In this document: in pieces, positions 50,034-59,164 of the stretch
Layout of the letters: each line of letters begins with the position of its first letter
Position numbering within the stretch: position 1 is the stretch's first letter
NCBI RefSeq assembly: GCF_013408795.1
Contig: NZ_JACCCC010000001.1
Location: 5,952,001-6,016,000, forward strand
DNA length: 64,000 bases
Direction: 5' to 3'
Origin: Spinactinospora alkalitolerans
GTDB taxonomy: Bacteria > Actinomycetota > Actinomycetes > Streptosporangiales > Streptosporangiaceae
Notes under the pieces: model-generated
The model's database searches: none
The model's input: the letters and a program-made list of their open reading frames with translations, nothing else
Told to the model about the DNA's origin: nothing
Program-made: the position numbers and the translations under genes

Positions 50034-50848
50034 GCGGCGACCTTGCGGAGGAAGGCCGGGATCCCGCTGACGGCGGTGGTCGGGTCTCCGCTCAGGCGGC
50101 ACTCCACGGCCAGGTGGCCGCCGTAGCCGATGGCGTCGAGCGCGGCGAGGAACACCGGCCAGTCGATGTGGCCCGCGCCGGGCTGGAACCGGTTGGAGTC
50201 GCTGACCTGCACGTGCCCGATGAGGGGCGCGGCGGCGAGCACCGCTGCGGCGGGGTCGGCCTCCTCGATGTTCATGTGGTAGCTGTCGATGCCGATCCGC
50301 ACGCCGCTCGAACCGGCCGCGCGGATCAGGTCGGCGGCCTGGTCGAGACGGTTGACCATGTGGTCCTCGTAGCGGTTGAGCGGCTCCAGGAGCAGCACGG
50401 AGCCCTCCCGCTCGGCGTGCTCGCCCAGTTCGGCGAGGCCCGCGAGCAGGACGTCGCGGTCCTCGGCCTCGCTGCGCGGCGGCTCGAACGGGGGCAGCCG
50501 CCGGGAGAACATCCCGTAGGAGGCCGGGGTCTGCGCGCCCACGCCGCCGATCTCGGCGATGACGGACAACTGGGACTTCATCTGCTCGATCGCGTCGCGG
50601 CGCAGGTCGGGGTCGAAGGCCCCGAAGAAGTGCGGCATCTCGACGCACACGGTGGCCATCACGACGCCGTCGCGCCGGGCGCGGTGCAGCTCGGGCAGGC
50701 GGTCGCGGAACGCGAAGTCGCCCTTGCCGCGCAGTTCGATGGCGTCGTAGCCAGCGGCGACGGCGAACTCCCATTTCCGCTGGAGGGTGTCCCCGGGCAG
50801 CAGCTGCTCCTGGCAGGCGATGCGGGGCGCGGTGTCGGCGGTGGCCAT
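50030..50848 (-). CDS. Sugar phosphate isomerase/epimerase (TIM barrel, AP-endonuclease-like)
   Basis: The 272-residue protein shows the xylose-isomerase-like TIM barrel pattern: AAGYDAIELRGKGDF, LLLEPLNRYEDHMVNRL (metal Glu), GVRIGIDSYHMNIEE (Asp and His ligands) and GHVQVSDSNRFQPGAGHIDW, with the closing VECRL Glu. Such enzymes isomerise or epimerise ketoses or keto-inositols. It lies between the dehydrogenase and GH63-like genes in the leftward operon and fits a pathway converting an imported sugar or its 3-keto form. Specificity is unknown. Confidence 0.85.
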   Translation of the reverse strand: MATADTAPRIACQEQLLPGDTLQRKWEFAVAAGYDAIELRGKGDFAFRDRLPELHRARRDGVVMATVCVEMPHFFGAFDPDLRRDAIEQMKSQLSVIAEIGGVGAQTPASYGMFSRRLPPFEPPRSEAEDRDVLLAGLAELGEHAEREGSVLLLEPLNRYEDHMVNRLDQAADLIRAAGSSGVRIGIDSYHMNIEEADPAAAVLAAAPLIGHVQVSDSNRFQPGAGHIDWPVFLAALDAIGYGGHLAVECRLSGDPTTAVSGIPAFLRKVAA

Positions 50849-50853
50849 GGTGA

Positions 50854-51900
50854 TCAGAACTCCAAAACGATCTGCAGCGCGTCTTCGGGCCGCTCATCGA
50901 GCAGTTGGTAGGCCGAACCGGCCTCGGCGACCGGCATCTGGTGGCTGACGAGGGACTTCGTCTCGACCCGCCCGGTCGCGACGAGGTCGAGGAAGGTCTG
51001 CTGGAGGCGGTCCACGGTCCAGCGGCCCCCGAGCCTGGACGGGACCCCGCCGATCTGGGAGGAGACGAGTTCGACCCGGTTGTGGTGGAACTCCTCGCCG
51101 AGGCGCAGGCCCGCGCCGTCGCCCTGGTAGAAGCCGGAGGCGACCACGCGGCCGCCCACGGCGGTCGAGCGCAGCGCCTCGTGCAGGGCGGGGTAGGCGC
51201 CGCTGATCTCGATGGCGGTGTCGGCGCCGGCTCCCCCGGTGCACGCGCGGACGCGCTCGGCGACGTCGTCGGTGCGCGCGTTGAGGACGACCGCGGCCCC
51301 GAACCGGGAGGCCGCGTCGAGGCGGGCGTCCAGCGCGTCGACGGCGACGACCCGTGCGCCGCTGAGTTCGGCCATGCGGGTGGCGAGCAGGCCGATGACG
51401 CCCTGGCCGAAGACCGCGACGGTCTCGCCGAGGTTGATGTCGGCGGCGAGGACCGCGTTCAGGGCGATCGCGCCGACGCGCGCGAACACGCCGGAGAGCG
51501 GGTCGAGCCCGCCGGGCAGCCGGTGGTCGGTCATCCGCGCGGCGGGGACGGTCCCCTCGCTGCGGTGCCCCCAGATGCCCCACACCGGGTCGCCGACCTC
51601 GGGGACGCCGGGGCCGCCCGCGACGTCGGGCGCGACCTCGACGACGTCGCCGACCTCGGAGTAGCCCCAGCCGACGACCGGGTACTCCAGGCCGGCGCCG
51701 CCCTCGCCGAACAGCCGCGACTCCGGGTTCCACGCCCGCGTGAGGTAGGGGTTGGTGCCCCGGTAGGCCGTGAGTTCGGTGCCGGCGGAGATGCCCGAGT
51801 AGCGCGTGCGCACCCGGAGGTGCCCGGCCGGCAGCGGGGCGCTCTCGTACTCGGCGACCTCGACCTGACGCGGTCCGATGAACTGGACGACTCGTTCCAA
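50854..51900 (-). CDS. Zinc-type alcohol dehydrogenase-like (MDR) oxidoreductase
   Basis: The 348-residue protein has the medium-chain dehydrogenase layout: N-terminal GroES-like part (GHLRVRTRYSGISAGTELTA, YPVVGWGYSEVGDVVEVAPD) and Rossmann domain with AVFGQGVIGLLATRMAELSG. The usual Zn-binding Cys after G-I is Ser-Ala here (SGISAGTE), a pattern of Zn-independent MDR members. It is the first gene of the leftward sugar operon and probably oxidises a polyol or sugar. It is divergent from the binding-protein gene over a 227-base control region. Confidence 0.85.
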   Translation of the reverse strand: MERVVQFIGPRQVEVAEYESAPLPAGHLRVRTRYSGISAGTELTAYRGTNPYLTRAWNPESRLFGEGGAGLEYPVVGWGYSEVGDVVEVAPDVAGGPGVPEVGDPVWGIWGHRSEGTVPAARMTDHRLPGGLDPLSGVFARVGAIALNAVLAADINLGETVAVFGQGVIGLLATRMAELSGARVVAVDALDARLDAASRFGAAVVLNARTDDVAERVRACTGGAGADTAIEISGAYPALHEALRSTAVGGRVVASGFYQGDGAGLRLGEEFHHNRVELVSSQIGGVPSRLGGRWTVDRLQQTFLDLVATGRVETKSLVSHQMPVAEAGSAYQLLDERPEDALQIVLEF

Positions 51901-52012
51901 CAGGGGCTCCCGGGGGTGGACCCGCTCCGGGGTCCGATGCCTGGCGCCGGACCGTGAGCGGCGATCAAAACAGTAAAGGTTCGGTTGGATCTATCTCTAT
52001 CTTAGGTATTGT

Positions 52013-52033
52013 CAGCACGCAAAAGTAGTGCTG
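52013..52033. promoter_or_regulatory. Candidate operator in the divergent sugar-locus promoter
   Basis: CAGCAC (52013-52018) and GTGCTG (52028-52033) are inverted and 9 bases apart, in the only AT-rich part (51965-52045) of the region between the divergent sugar operons. The ROK regulator encoded at 55530 is the natural candidate ligand. Confidence 0.4.
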
Positions 52034-52127
52034 TGATGAGGCACACCGGCAAGGATTTCGGGCAAACCGCCCGTATTCCGTATCCCGTCCTCGCCGGACC
52101 AGCACACCCGCATGTGAAAGGCAGACG

Positions 52128-53519
52128 ATGCGTAGGTCTCGCCGGTTGGCGGCGCTCGTCGCGTCCGCCGCCGCCACGGGCATGGCGCTCAGCGCGTGCT
52201 CGACGCAGCCGGCCCAGGACGACGGCACGACGATCACGGTGTGGAGCCTGGAGAACCTCACCGAGAGGACCGCGGCCACACAGCGGATCATCGACGGCTT
52301 CACCGAGGAGACCGGCATCGAGGTCGAGCTCGTCGGGGTCGACGAGAACCAGCTCGGCCAACTGATCATGTCCTCGGCCGCCGCGGGCACCCTCCCCGAC
52401 GTCATCGGGGCGGTTCCGCTGTCGTCGGTGCGCCAGATGGCCTCCAACGACCTCCTCAACACCGAGGCCGCCACGCGGATCGTCGCCGACCTCGACCCCG
52501 GCACCTTCAACGAGCGCGCCCTCGAACTCACCGGCGACGGCGACGCCCGGCTCGCCGTGCCCTCCGACGCCTGGACGCAGCTGCTGGTCTACCGCACGGA
52601 CCTGTTCGAGGAGGCCGGGCTGGCGCCGCCCACCACCTACGCCGACATCGAGAAGGCCGCCGCGGCCCTCGACGCGCCCGGCATGGACGGGATCTCGCTG
52701 GCCACCGACCCCGGCGACGCCTTCACCCAGCAGAGCTTCGAGTACGTCGCCCTGGCCAACGGCTGCGACCTCGTGGCCCCCTCCGACGGGGTCGCGCTGG
52801 ACTCCCCGGAGTGCCGGCGCGCCTTCTCCTTCTACGGCGACCTGGTCACGCAGTACTCGGCCAGCGGCGCGCAGACGGTGGACTCCACCCGCGCGACCTA
52901 CTTCGCCGGGAGATCCGCGATGATCGTGTGGTCGTCGTTCCTGCTCGACGAGCTGGCCGGCCTGCGAGCCGACGCGCTGCCGAGCTGCCCCCGCTGCCAG
53001 GACGACCCGCGGTGGCTGGCCGACAACAGCGGCGTCGTCGCCGCCGTCCAGGGCCCCGACGGAGCCGCCCCCGCCCAGTTCGGCGAGGTCACCTCCTGGG
53101 CCGTCACCACGACCGCCCACGAGGAGTCCTCGCGCGCGTTCGTCGAGCACATGCTGGGCGAGGGCTACGCGGACTGGTTCGGCATGGCCCCCGAAGGCAA
53201 GTTCCCCGCCCGCAACGGCACGCCCGAGGACCCCGACCGGTTCCAGCGCGCCTGGGACGAGAGCGAGGCCGGGGTCGACACCAGGGCGCCGCTGTCCGAG
53301 GTCTTCCCCCAGGAGGTCCTCGACCAGCAGCGCAACGGCCTGACCCGCATGCGGCGCTGGGGCATCACCGAAGGCCGGGGCGCGTTGATCGGCGCCACCA
53401 TGGGCGAACTCCCCGTGCCGCGGGCGATCAGCGCCATGGCCGGCGGCCAGATCAGCGCGGACGAGGCCGCCGAGCAGGCCCACGAAGACGTCACGGCCAT
53501 CCAGACGTCGCTCCAGTGA
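52128..53519 (+). CDS. ABC transporter substrate-binding lipoprotein (CUT1 sugar type)
   Basis: The 463-residue lipoprotein has signal MRRSRRLAALVASAAATGMA with lipobox ALSAC (Cys24), then a MalE-like fold: TTITVWSLENLTERTAATQR, PDVIGAVPLSSVRQMAS and YADIEKAAAALDAPGMDGIS. The mature protein should be anchored to the outer face of the membrane and deliver an oligosaccharide to the two permeases that follow. No ATPase gene is nearby; CUT1 systems in actinobacteria commonly share MsiK. Confidence 0.9.
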   Translation: MRRSRRLAALVASAAATGMALSACSTQPAQDDGTTITVWSLENLTERTAATQRIIDGFTEETGIEVELVGVDENQLGQLIMSSAAAGTLPDVIGAVPLSSVRQMASNDLLNTEAATRIVADLDPGTFNERALELTGDGDARLAVPSDAWTQLLVYRTDLFEEAGLAPPTTYADIEKAAAALDAPGMDGISLATDPGDAFTQQSFEYVALANGCDLVAPSDGVALDSPECRRAFSFYGDLVTQYSASGAQTVDSTRATYFAGRSAMIVWSSFLLDELAGLRADALPSCPRCQDDPRWLADNSGVVAAVQGPDGAAPAQFGEVTSWAVTTTAHEESSRAFVEHMLGEGYADWFGMAPEGKFPARNGTPEDPDRFQRAWDESEAGVDTRAPLSEVFPQEVLDQQRNGLTRMRRWGITEGRGALIGATMGELPVPRAISAMAGGQISADEAAEQAHEDVTAIQTSLQ

Positions 53520-53565
53520 CCGGCCGCGCGCAACCGGCCGGTACGCCATGATCCGAGGTGCACAC

Positions 53566-54582
53566 ATGACGACTCGACTCACCGAGCCGCCCGCTCGGTC
53601 GGACTCCGGATCCGCGCCGAAGGGCGGGGAACAGCGCCGAAAACGCGGCACCGCCGCGGCCCAGGAGAACCGGGCGGGGCTCGCCTTCGTCTCCCCCACG
53701 CTCATCGTGGTGCTGGTGGTCGTCGTGCTGCCCATCGCGTGGACGGTGCTGCTGGCCTTCCAGCGCGCACGCCTGGTCGACATCCAGACCCAGGGACTGC
53801 TGGGCAACTGGACGCTGCGCAACTTCGAGCAGGTCTTCGCCTCGCCCGGGTTCTGGTCGTCGCTGTGGACCACCCTGCTCTACACGGCCGGCTCCACCTT
53901 CGGCTCGATCGCGCTCGGCCTCGTCGCCGCGCTCGCGCTGCGCCGCCCGTTCCGCGGCCGCGCCGCGCTGCGCGGCTCGATGCTGCTGCCCTACGTCGCC
54001 CCGGTGGTGGCCGTGACGTTCGTCTGGGAGGTCATGCTCAGCCCCCAGTACGGGATCGTCAACGAGTGGGGGACCGGGGTGCTCGGCTGGGACGGCCCCG
54101 TCGCCTTCCTCAGCCAGCGCAACACCGACGTCACCGTCCTCGGCGTCGAACTGCCCGTCCCGGTCGCGCTGCTGACCGTGATCGCGTTCGAGATCTGGCG
54201 CTACTTCCCCTTCGCCTTCCTCTTCCTGCTCGCCCGGCTGCAGGCCGTGCCGTCGGGGCTGGAGGAGGCGGCGAGGATCGACGGCGCGAGCCCGCTGCAG
54301 AACTTCCGGCACATCCTGCTGCCGCAGTTGATGCCGGTGATCTCGCTGCTCGCGGTGCTGCGCCTGATCATGACGTTCAACAAGTTCGACGACGTCTACC
54401 TGCTCACCGGCGGCGGCGCCGGTACCGACGTGGTCGCCGTCCGGGTCTACGAGTTCCTGACCGCCCGCTTCGACGTCGGGGCCGCGGCGGCGCAGGCGCT
54501 CGTCCTCGCGGCGGTGCTCGCCGTGCTGCTCGGCGTCTACTTCACGTTCTTCGCCAGGAAGACGCAGGAGGAGGCACAGTGA
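53566..54582 (+). CDS. Sugar ABC transporter permease (MalF type)
   Basis: The 338-residue permease starts MTTRLTEPPARSDSG after GAGGTG; six membrane segments and the EAA loop LEEAARIDGASPLQNFRHIL with LPQLMPVISL. The N-terminal 40 residues are charged and cytoplasmic. It ends in a GTGA overlap with the second permease. It is the first of two inner-membrane subunits of the importer. Confidence 0.9.
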   Translation: MTTRLTEPPARSDSGSAPKGGEQRRKRGTAAAQENRAGLAFVSPTLIVVLVVVVLPIAWTVLLAFQRARLVDIQTQGLLGNWTLRNFEQVFASPGFWSSLWTTLLYTAGSTFGSIALGLVAALALRRPFRGRAALRGSMLLPYVAPVVAVTFVWEVMLSPQYGIVNEWGTGVLGWDGPVAFLSQRNTDVTVLGVELPVPVALLTVIAFEIWRYFPFAFLFLLARLQAVPSGLEEAARIDGASPLQNFRHILLPQLMPVISLLAVLRLIMTFNKFDDVYLLTGGGAGTDVVAVRVYEFLTARFDVGAAAAQALVLAAVLAVLLGVYFTFFARKTQEEAQ

Positions 54583-55445
54583 CCCGCGCCCAGTTCGAGA
54601 TCAGGCTCTTCGCGGTCCTGCGGTGGGTGGTGATCGCCTTCCTCGCGGTGATCACGCTCTTCCCCTTCTACTACATGCTGGTGCTGTCGGTGAAGCCCAT
54701 CGACGACCTGCTCCTCGACCCCGGGCGGATCTGGGTGTCGGCGTCGGAGTTCACGCTCGGCACCTACCGCGCCGTGCTCACCCCGACGGAGGAGGGCGGC
54801 CAGGGCTTCCTGCGGCTGCTGGGCAACTCCGCGCTGGTGTCGCTGGGCACGGTCGCGCTCACCCTTCTGGCCTCCGTCCCCGGCGCCTACGCCATCAGCC
54901 GGCTGAGGTTCTTCGGCGGCCGGCAGGTCGGCGCGCTGTTCCTGGCGGTCTACCTGTTCCCGGCCACCCTGCTCGCCGTCCCGCTGTTCGTGATGTTCGC
55001 CAAGATCGGGCTCCAGGGCAGCCTGGTGGGGCTGGCGATCGTCTACATCGCGCAGACCGTGCCGGTCTCCATCTACATGCTGCGCAACTACTTCGCCACG
55101 ATCCCCAGGAGCGTCGAGGAGGCCGCGGCGCTGGACGGCTGCTCACGTTTGTCGATCATGCGTAGGATTGTGCTCCCGCTTGCCGCGCCGTCGCTGATGG
55201 CCACCGGGCTCTACGTCTTCATGATCGCCTGGAACGAGTTCCTGTTCGCCCTGCTGTTCCTGGCCGCCGACCCGAGCCTGTGGACCGTCTCCCTCGGCCT
55301 GCAGCAGCTCGCCAACGGCATCGAGGTGCCCAAGACCGTCCTCATGGCGGGCTCGGTCGTGCTCACCGTTCCGGTGGTCGCCCTGTTCTACGCGGCGGAG
55401 CGCATGCTCACCGATGGCCTGACCAGCGGGGCCGACAAGAGCTGA
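54579..55445 (+). CDS. Sugar ABC transporter permease (MalG type)
   Basis: The 288-residue permease starts at GTG 54579 (VTRAQFEIRLFAVLRWVV), overlapping the stop of the first permease; the open frame extending back to 53739 lies inside the first permease gene and is rejected. Six membrane segments are present, and the EAA motif is VEEAAALDGCSRLSIMRRIV. It completes the membrane pore of the importer. Confidence 0.9.
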   Translation: MTRAQFEIRLFAVLRWVVIAFLAVITLFPFYYMLVLSVKPIDDLLLDPGRIWVSASEFTLGTYRAVLTPTEEGGQGFLRLLGNSALVSLGTVALTLLASVPGAYAISRLRFFGGRQVGALFLAVYLFPATLLAVPLFVMFAKIGLQGSLVGLAIVYIAQTVPVSIYMLRNYFATIPRSVEEAAALDGCSRLSIMRRIVLPLAAPSLMATGLYVFMIAWNEFLFALLFLAADPSLWTVSLGLQQLANGIEVPKTVLMAGSVVLTVPVVALFYAAERMLTDGLTSGADKS

Positions 55446-55529
55446 GCGGCCGGGAACCGAGCGGCCCCGTGGAGGGCCGCCCCGCAGGGGAGGGCGGCGG
55501 CCGTGACGAGGAGGGGAGAGGAGAACGCG

Positions 55530-56702
55530 ATGGCGACCGCACCGACGAGCGCGGGGAGCATGCTGGAGCTGATCCGCAGCGGGCGGGCGAGCACGCGCAG
55601 GGAGCTGCAGGCGCTCACCGGGCTGTCCCGCTCCACCGTGGCCCAGCGGCTCGACCTGCTGCTCGGGGCCGGCTGGCTGCGCGAGTCCGGCGTCGACTCC
55701 TCCTCGGGCGGGCGCCCGCCCACCCGGCTGGAGTTCAGCGAGGACCACGCCGTCGTGCTCGCGGCGAGCCTGGACACCACGCGCGCCCGCGCCGCGGTCC
55801 TCGACCTCGCGGGCCGCCCGCTGGCCGAGCACACCGGCGACCTCGCCGTCGCCGACGGGCCGGAGCCGGTGCTCGACGCCCTGGCCGGCCGGTTCGGGAG
55901 GCTGCTGGAGCGGGCGGGGCGCGACCCCGGGGAGGTGTGCGGGATCGGCGTCGCCGTGCCGGGTCCGGTGGAGTTCGGGACCGGCAGGGTGATCCGGCCG
56001 CCGATCATGCCCGGCTGGGACGGCTACCCCGTCCCCGAGCACCTGCGAAAGAGCTTCGACGTCCCCGTCCTCGTCGACAACGACGCCAACATGATGGCGC
56101 TGGGCGAGCAGGTCGCCGGTTACCGCGACTGCCCGGCGTTCGTCCTGGTGAAGGTCTCCACCGGCATCGGCGCCGGCGTCGTCACCGCGGGCTCGGTGTA
56201 CCGCGGCATCGACGGCGGGGCCGGCGACATCGGCCACATCCGGCTGCACGACCGCGCCGACGCGCTGTGCCAGTGCGGGTCCTACGGGTGCCTGGCCGCC
56301 GTCGCCAGCGGAGGGGCGCTCGCCAAGGCGCTGACCGGGCTCGGCGTGCCCACCGATTCGGGCTCGGGGGTCCGGGAGCACCTCATGGCCGGGCTGCCCG
56401 AGGCCGTGCGGCTGGCCCGCGAGGCCGGGCAGCGGGTCGGCGAGGTGCTGACCACCGTCGTCTGCCTGCTCAACCCGGGCGTGCTGATGGTCTCCGGGGA
56501 CCTCGCCGAGACCCACTTCGTCACCGGGGTGCGCGAGGTGCTCTACCAGCGCGCCCTGCCCAGGGCCACCCGCAACCTGCAGGTCGTCACCGGACGGCTC
56601 GGTGAGCGGGCCGGGCTGCAAGGGGTGGGCCACCTCGTGGTCGAGCACCTCTACGCGCCCGCGCAGGCCGACGCCCGACTGGCGGAAGGGGCGGCGTCAT
56701 GA
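55530..56702 (+). CDS. ROK-family transcriptional regulator
   Basis: The 390-residue protein has an N-terminal MarR-like helix-turn-helix (STRRELQALTGLSRSTVAQR) and a ROK sugar-kinase-like domain with ICVDNDANMM-like VLVDNDANMMALGEQVAGYR and zinc motif DALCQCGSYGCLAAVASGGA. It follows the permeases and precedes the oxidoreductase, so it is likely the local repressor that responds to the imported sugar. ATG 55530 follows GAGAGGAG; GTG 55503 is possible. The 3' end overlaps the next start by four bases. Confidence 0.9.
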   Translation: MATAPTSAGSMLELIRSGRASTRRELQALTGLSRSTVAQRLDLLLGAGWLRESGVDSSSGGRPPTRLEFSEDHAVVLAASLDTTRARAAVLDLAGRPLAEHTGDLAVADGPEPVLDALAGRFGRLLERAGRDPGEVCGIGVAVPGPVEFGTGRVIRPPIMPGWDGYPVPEHLRKSFDVPVLVDNDANMMALGEQVAGYRDCPAFVLVKVSTGIGAGVVTAGSVYRGIDGGAGDIGHIRLHDRADALCQCGSYGCLAAVASGGALAKALTGLGVPTDSGSGVREHLMAGLPEAVRLAREAGQRVGEVLTTVVCLLNPGVLMVSGDLAETHFVTGVREVLYQRALPRATRNLQVVTGRLGERAGLQGVGHLVVEHLYAPAQADARLAEGAAS

Positions 56703-57685
56703 CCGACCGTGCGAGTGGTGCTGCGGGCGGCGCCGGGAACGGTGGCGTGAGCGGTGGCGCAAGGGGCGTCGGAGGCGGCGACGGCGTGAACGGCCCGGAC
56801 CGGCCGGTGCGGGTCGGGCTCGTCGGCGCCGGCCCCTGGGCGTCGACCATGCACGCCCCCGTGCTCGCCGCGGGCCCCGAGACCAGGCTCACCGCCGTCT
56901 GGGCCCGTCGGCCCGATGCCGCCGCGGCTCTCGCCGACCGCTTCGGGGCGGTCGCGGCCGGGTCGGTGCGGGAGCTGTTCGACACCTGCGAGGCGGTCGC
57001 CTTCGCGGTGCCCCCGGCCGTCCAGGCGGAGCTGGCGCCGCTGGCCGCCGAGGCCGGACGCGCGGTGCTGCTGGAGAAGCCGCTCGCCCCCACGCTCGAC
57101 GGGGCGCGGGCGGTCGCCGACGCGGTCGCGCGGGCCGGCGTCGTCTCCCAGTTCGTGCTGACGAAGCGCTACCACCCGGAGACCCGGCGGTTCCTGGCGC
57201 GCGCGCAGCGGATGGCGGTCACCGGCGCGCGCTCCTGCTACCTGCACGGCGCGTTCCTCGGCGGGGACCTCGCCACGCAGTGGCGCCTGGAGCACGGCGC
57301 GCTGCTCGACCTCGGCCCCCACCTGCTCGACCTGCTCGACGCCTCGGTGGGGCGCATCGCCGCCGTCCGGGCGACGGGAGACCCCCGCACGTGGATCGAG
57401 CTGGCCTGCGAGCACGAGAACGGCGCGGTCAGCCAGGCCTCGCTGTCGGGGTCGGTACGGCTGTCCAAGGCGCGCACCCGGGTGGAGCTGTACGGCCCGG
57501 ACGAGGAGCTCGTCTACGACACCGGCGGCATCGACCACGACGAGTGCTGGCCGGTCCTGCGCCGGGAGTTCGCCGCGGCGGTGCGCTCGGGGACCCCGCC
57601 GGAACTCGACGCCCAACGCGGCCTGCGCCTGCAGGAGCTCCTGGACATGGCCGCGAGGGACGCCGGGCGCGACACCGGGAATTGA
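56699..57685 (+). CDS. Gfo/Idh/MocA-family oxidoreductase
   Basis: The 328-residue protein has a 35-residue Gly-rich N-terminus and then the Rossmann start VRVGLVGAGPWASTMHAPVL with the EKP motif (LLEKPLAPTLDGARAVADAV) that marks the family. The C-terminal part is the substrate domain. These NAD(P)-dependent enzymes oxidise sugars, inositols or sugar acids. Its gene overlaps the ROK gene by four bases. It closes the rightward sugar operon and could feed the epimerase at 50030. Confidence 0.88.
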   Translation: MTDRASGAAGGAGNGGVSGGARGVGGGDGVNGPDRPVRVGLVGAGPWASTMHAPVLAAGPETRLTAVWARRPDAAAALADRFGAVAAGSVRELFDTCEAVAFAVPPAVQAELAPLAAEAGRAVLLEKPLAPTLDGARAVADAVARAGVVSQFVLTKRYHPETRRFLARAQRMAVTGARSCYLHGAFLGGDLATQWRLEHGALLDLGPHLLDLLDASVGRIAAVRATGDPRTWIELACEHENGAVSQASLSGSVRLSKARTRVELYGPDEELVYDTGGIDHDECWPVLRREFAAAVRSGTPPELDAQRGLRLQELLDMAARDAGRDTGN

Positions 57686-58202
57686 CCGCCGGCGGGTACG
57701 CGGCCCCGGTCCGCTGTGCGGCCTTGCTCGCTCTCGGGCATCGGGTGGTCCCGGGTGGAAAAGCGGCGGCAAGGCCGGCGGCGGGTCCGGACGGGCGCAC
57801 ACGCGTCCGTTTTAATGCGCCCGTTTTACCGGGTTCTCGAGAATGGCCTTGATCCTGGAGTCATATCGGCCTCCCGACAGCACTCCAGGAGCGAGACCGT
57901 CACGGAAGGGACGGGGCGGGAGGGCATTCCCGCAGCCCCGCCCTGCCGCCCTCGCCGCCGCTTCTCCGATCACGGCCACCTGCCGCCCGGCAGCGGAGAA
58001 TGCCGCACAGCAGGTCTTGGCCGCGGACATCCCGGGCGGGCAGGATCGAATCCGGAAAAGGAGGTACCGGGGAATTCCCGTGGGCCCGTCATTGTTGTAT
58101 CAATCGGACGGGTCCGTCCGATGAGTCGATCCGCTCCGCCCCGAAGCAGCGCTTTTGAACAAACCCTCGCATCGGTCAAGGAAAGACCTCCCAGGAGGAA
58201 CG
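57686..58202. other. Gap of 500 bases with several dispersed repeats
   Basis: The region holds the CCGCTGTGCGGCC repeat (about 57711-57780), the hairpin at 57848-57895 (CTTGATCCTGGAGT / ACTCCAGGAGCGAG) and a reversed CTGCTGTGCGGC copy (about 57945-58030). No gene is called; the KilAC gene starts at 58203. Confidence 0.6.
57848..57895. repeat. Long hairpin repeat, copy 2
   Basis: CTTGATCCTGGAGT (57848-57861) pairs imperfectly with ACTCCAGGAGCGAG (57882-57895), with an inner TCGG/CCGA pair. It resembles the reverse complement of 38926-38979 around the CTCCTGGAGTCATGTCGGG core. Confidence 0.6.
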
Positions 58203-58685
58203 GTGGAACAGATCGGAAGCATTGAGAGCACCGATTTCAGTTCGATGAGTCCCGAGACGCTCGAACACATCAGCCGGCTCGGGAAGGCGATCTCCGACGC
58301 GGCGGAGCAGGCGCTCGAAGCGCGGGCGGCCTTTGGGGAGCCGGAGCCGGCCGCCCACGCGTGGAGCGTCCTGGTGTCGGCCGACGGGGACTACTCCGTG
58401 CGCGAGGCGGCCTACATCCTCAACCGGGACCCCGCCGTCTCCACGGGCCAGCGGCGGCTGTTCGCCTTCATCCGGGCCGAGGGCATGGTCTCCCCCGACA
58501 CCGACGTCCCCCTGGCCCGGCACCAGCGCCACCTGCGGCTGCGGCCGACGTCCTACGACCACCCCCGCACCGGCAGGCGCATGCCCGGCAGGCCGCAGCT
58601 CCGGGTGACCGCCGAAGGGCTGCGCCACCTGCACCGGCGGCTGGGCGGGACCGCTCCCCTCGACCGTCTGGAACAGGCGGTGTGA
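58203..58685 (+). CDS. KilAC-domain phage antirepressor-like protein
   Basis: The 160-residue protein starts at GTG 58203 after AGGAGG. The C-terminal 90 residues (YSVREAAYILNRDPAVSTGQ, then RRLFAFIRAEGMVSPDTDVP and RPQLRVTAEGLRHLHRRLGG) match the KilAC DNA-binding domain of phage antirepressors. The N-terminus is helical and acidic; no Bro or Rha domain is seen. There are no other phage genes nearby. It is flanked by dispersed repeats on one side and a gene-free gap on the other, so it looks like a domesticated or stranded phage gene. Confidence 0.75.
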   Translation: MEQIGSIESTDFSSMSPETLEHISRLGKAISDAAEQALEARAAFGEPEPAAHAWSVLVSADGDYSVREAAYILNRDPAVSTGQRRLFAFIRAEGMVSPDTDVPLARHQRHLRLRPTSYDHPRTGRRMPGRPQLRVTAEGLRHLHRRLGGTAPLDRLEQAV

Positions 58686-59164
58686 GCGGACCGCCCCCAT
58701 GATGAGCGGAGATGAGCGGATGAGCGGTGACGCAGGGCTTCCGGTGGAGGCGGAGCACCGATGTCTTCGGCACCGTCGTCGAGCGTGCCCCCCGCATTCC
58801 CCGCTCCCCCGGCTGCGCGCCGGAAGGGACCCGGTTGTGCCGGGTCCGGCATGACGGCCGCCGACTCGAAGGGCTCCTGACGAGGTGGCGCGAAGGGCGG
58901 GAGCCGGCGTCGGGGAGACTGGGTGCCCTTCGTCTCCGGCCTCGAACAACCGACCCTGGTCAAGACCGGGGAGGGTCTCCGGCCGCGCGAGCCCGGGGAG
59001 GAGTTCGGCGGCCGGCCCGCTTCAAGGGCGCGGCCGAGCGGGCCGCCCACTCCTGACGGCCCGCTCGTCTCCCCGCCCCTCCTCCGACCTCGGGTCCGCA
59101 GGGCCCGGCGCTGGTTCCGGCGCCCGCGGCTCGGAGGTCGGTGAGGTCTCTTTCCGGCTGGTCG
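58686..59164. other. Gene-free gap
   Basis: About 480 bases between the KilAC gene and the xyloglucanase 3' end. Short GATGAGCGG repeats occur at 58699-58725. I see no gene, RNA or operator. Confidence 0.45.

Noticed and set aside
58699-58725. GATGAGCGG short repeats as operator array
   Set aside because: Only two to three imperfect copies just after a stop codon; too short to support a claim.
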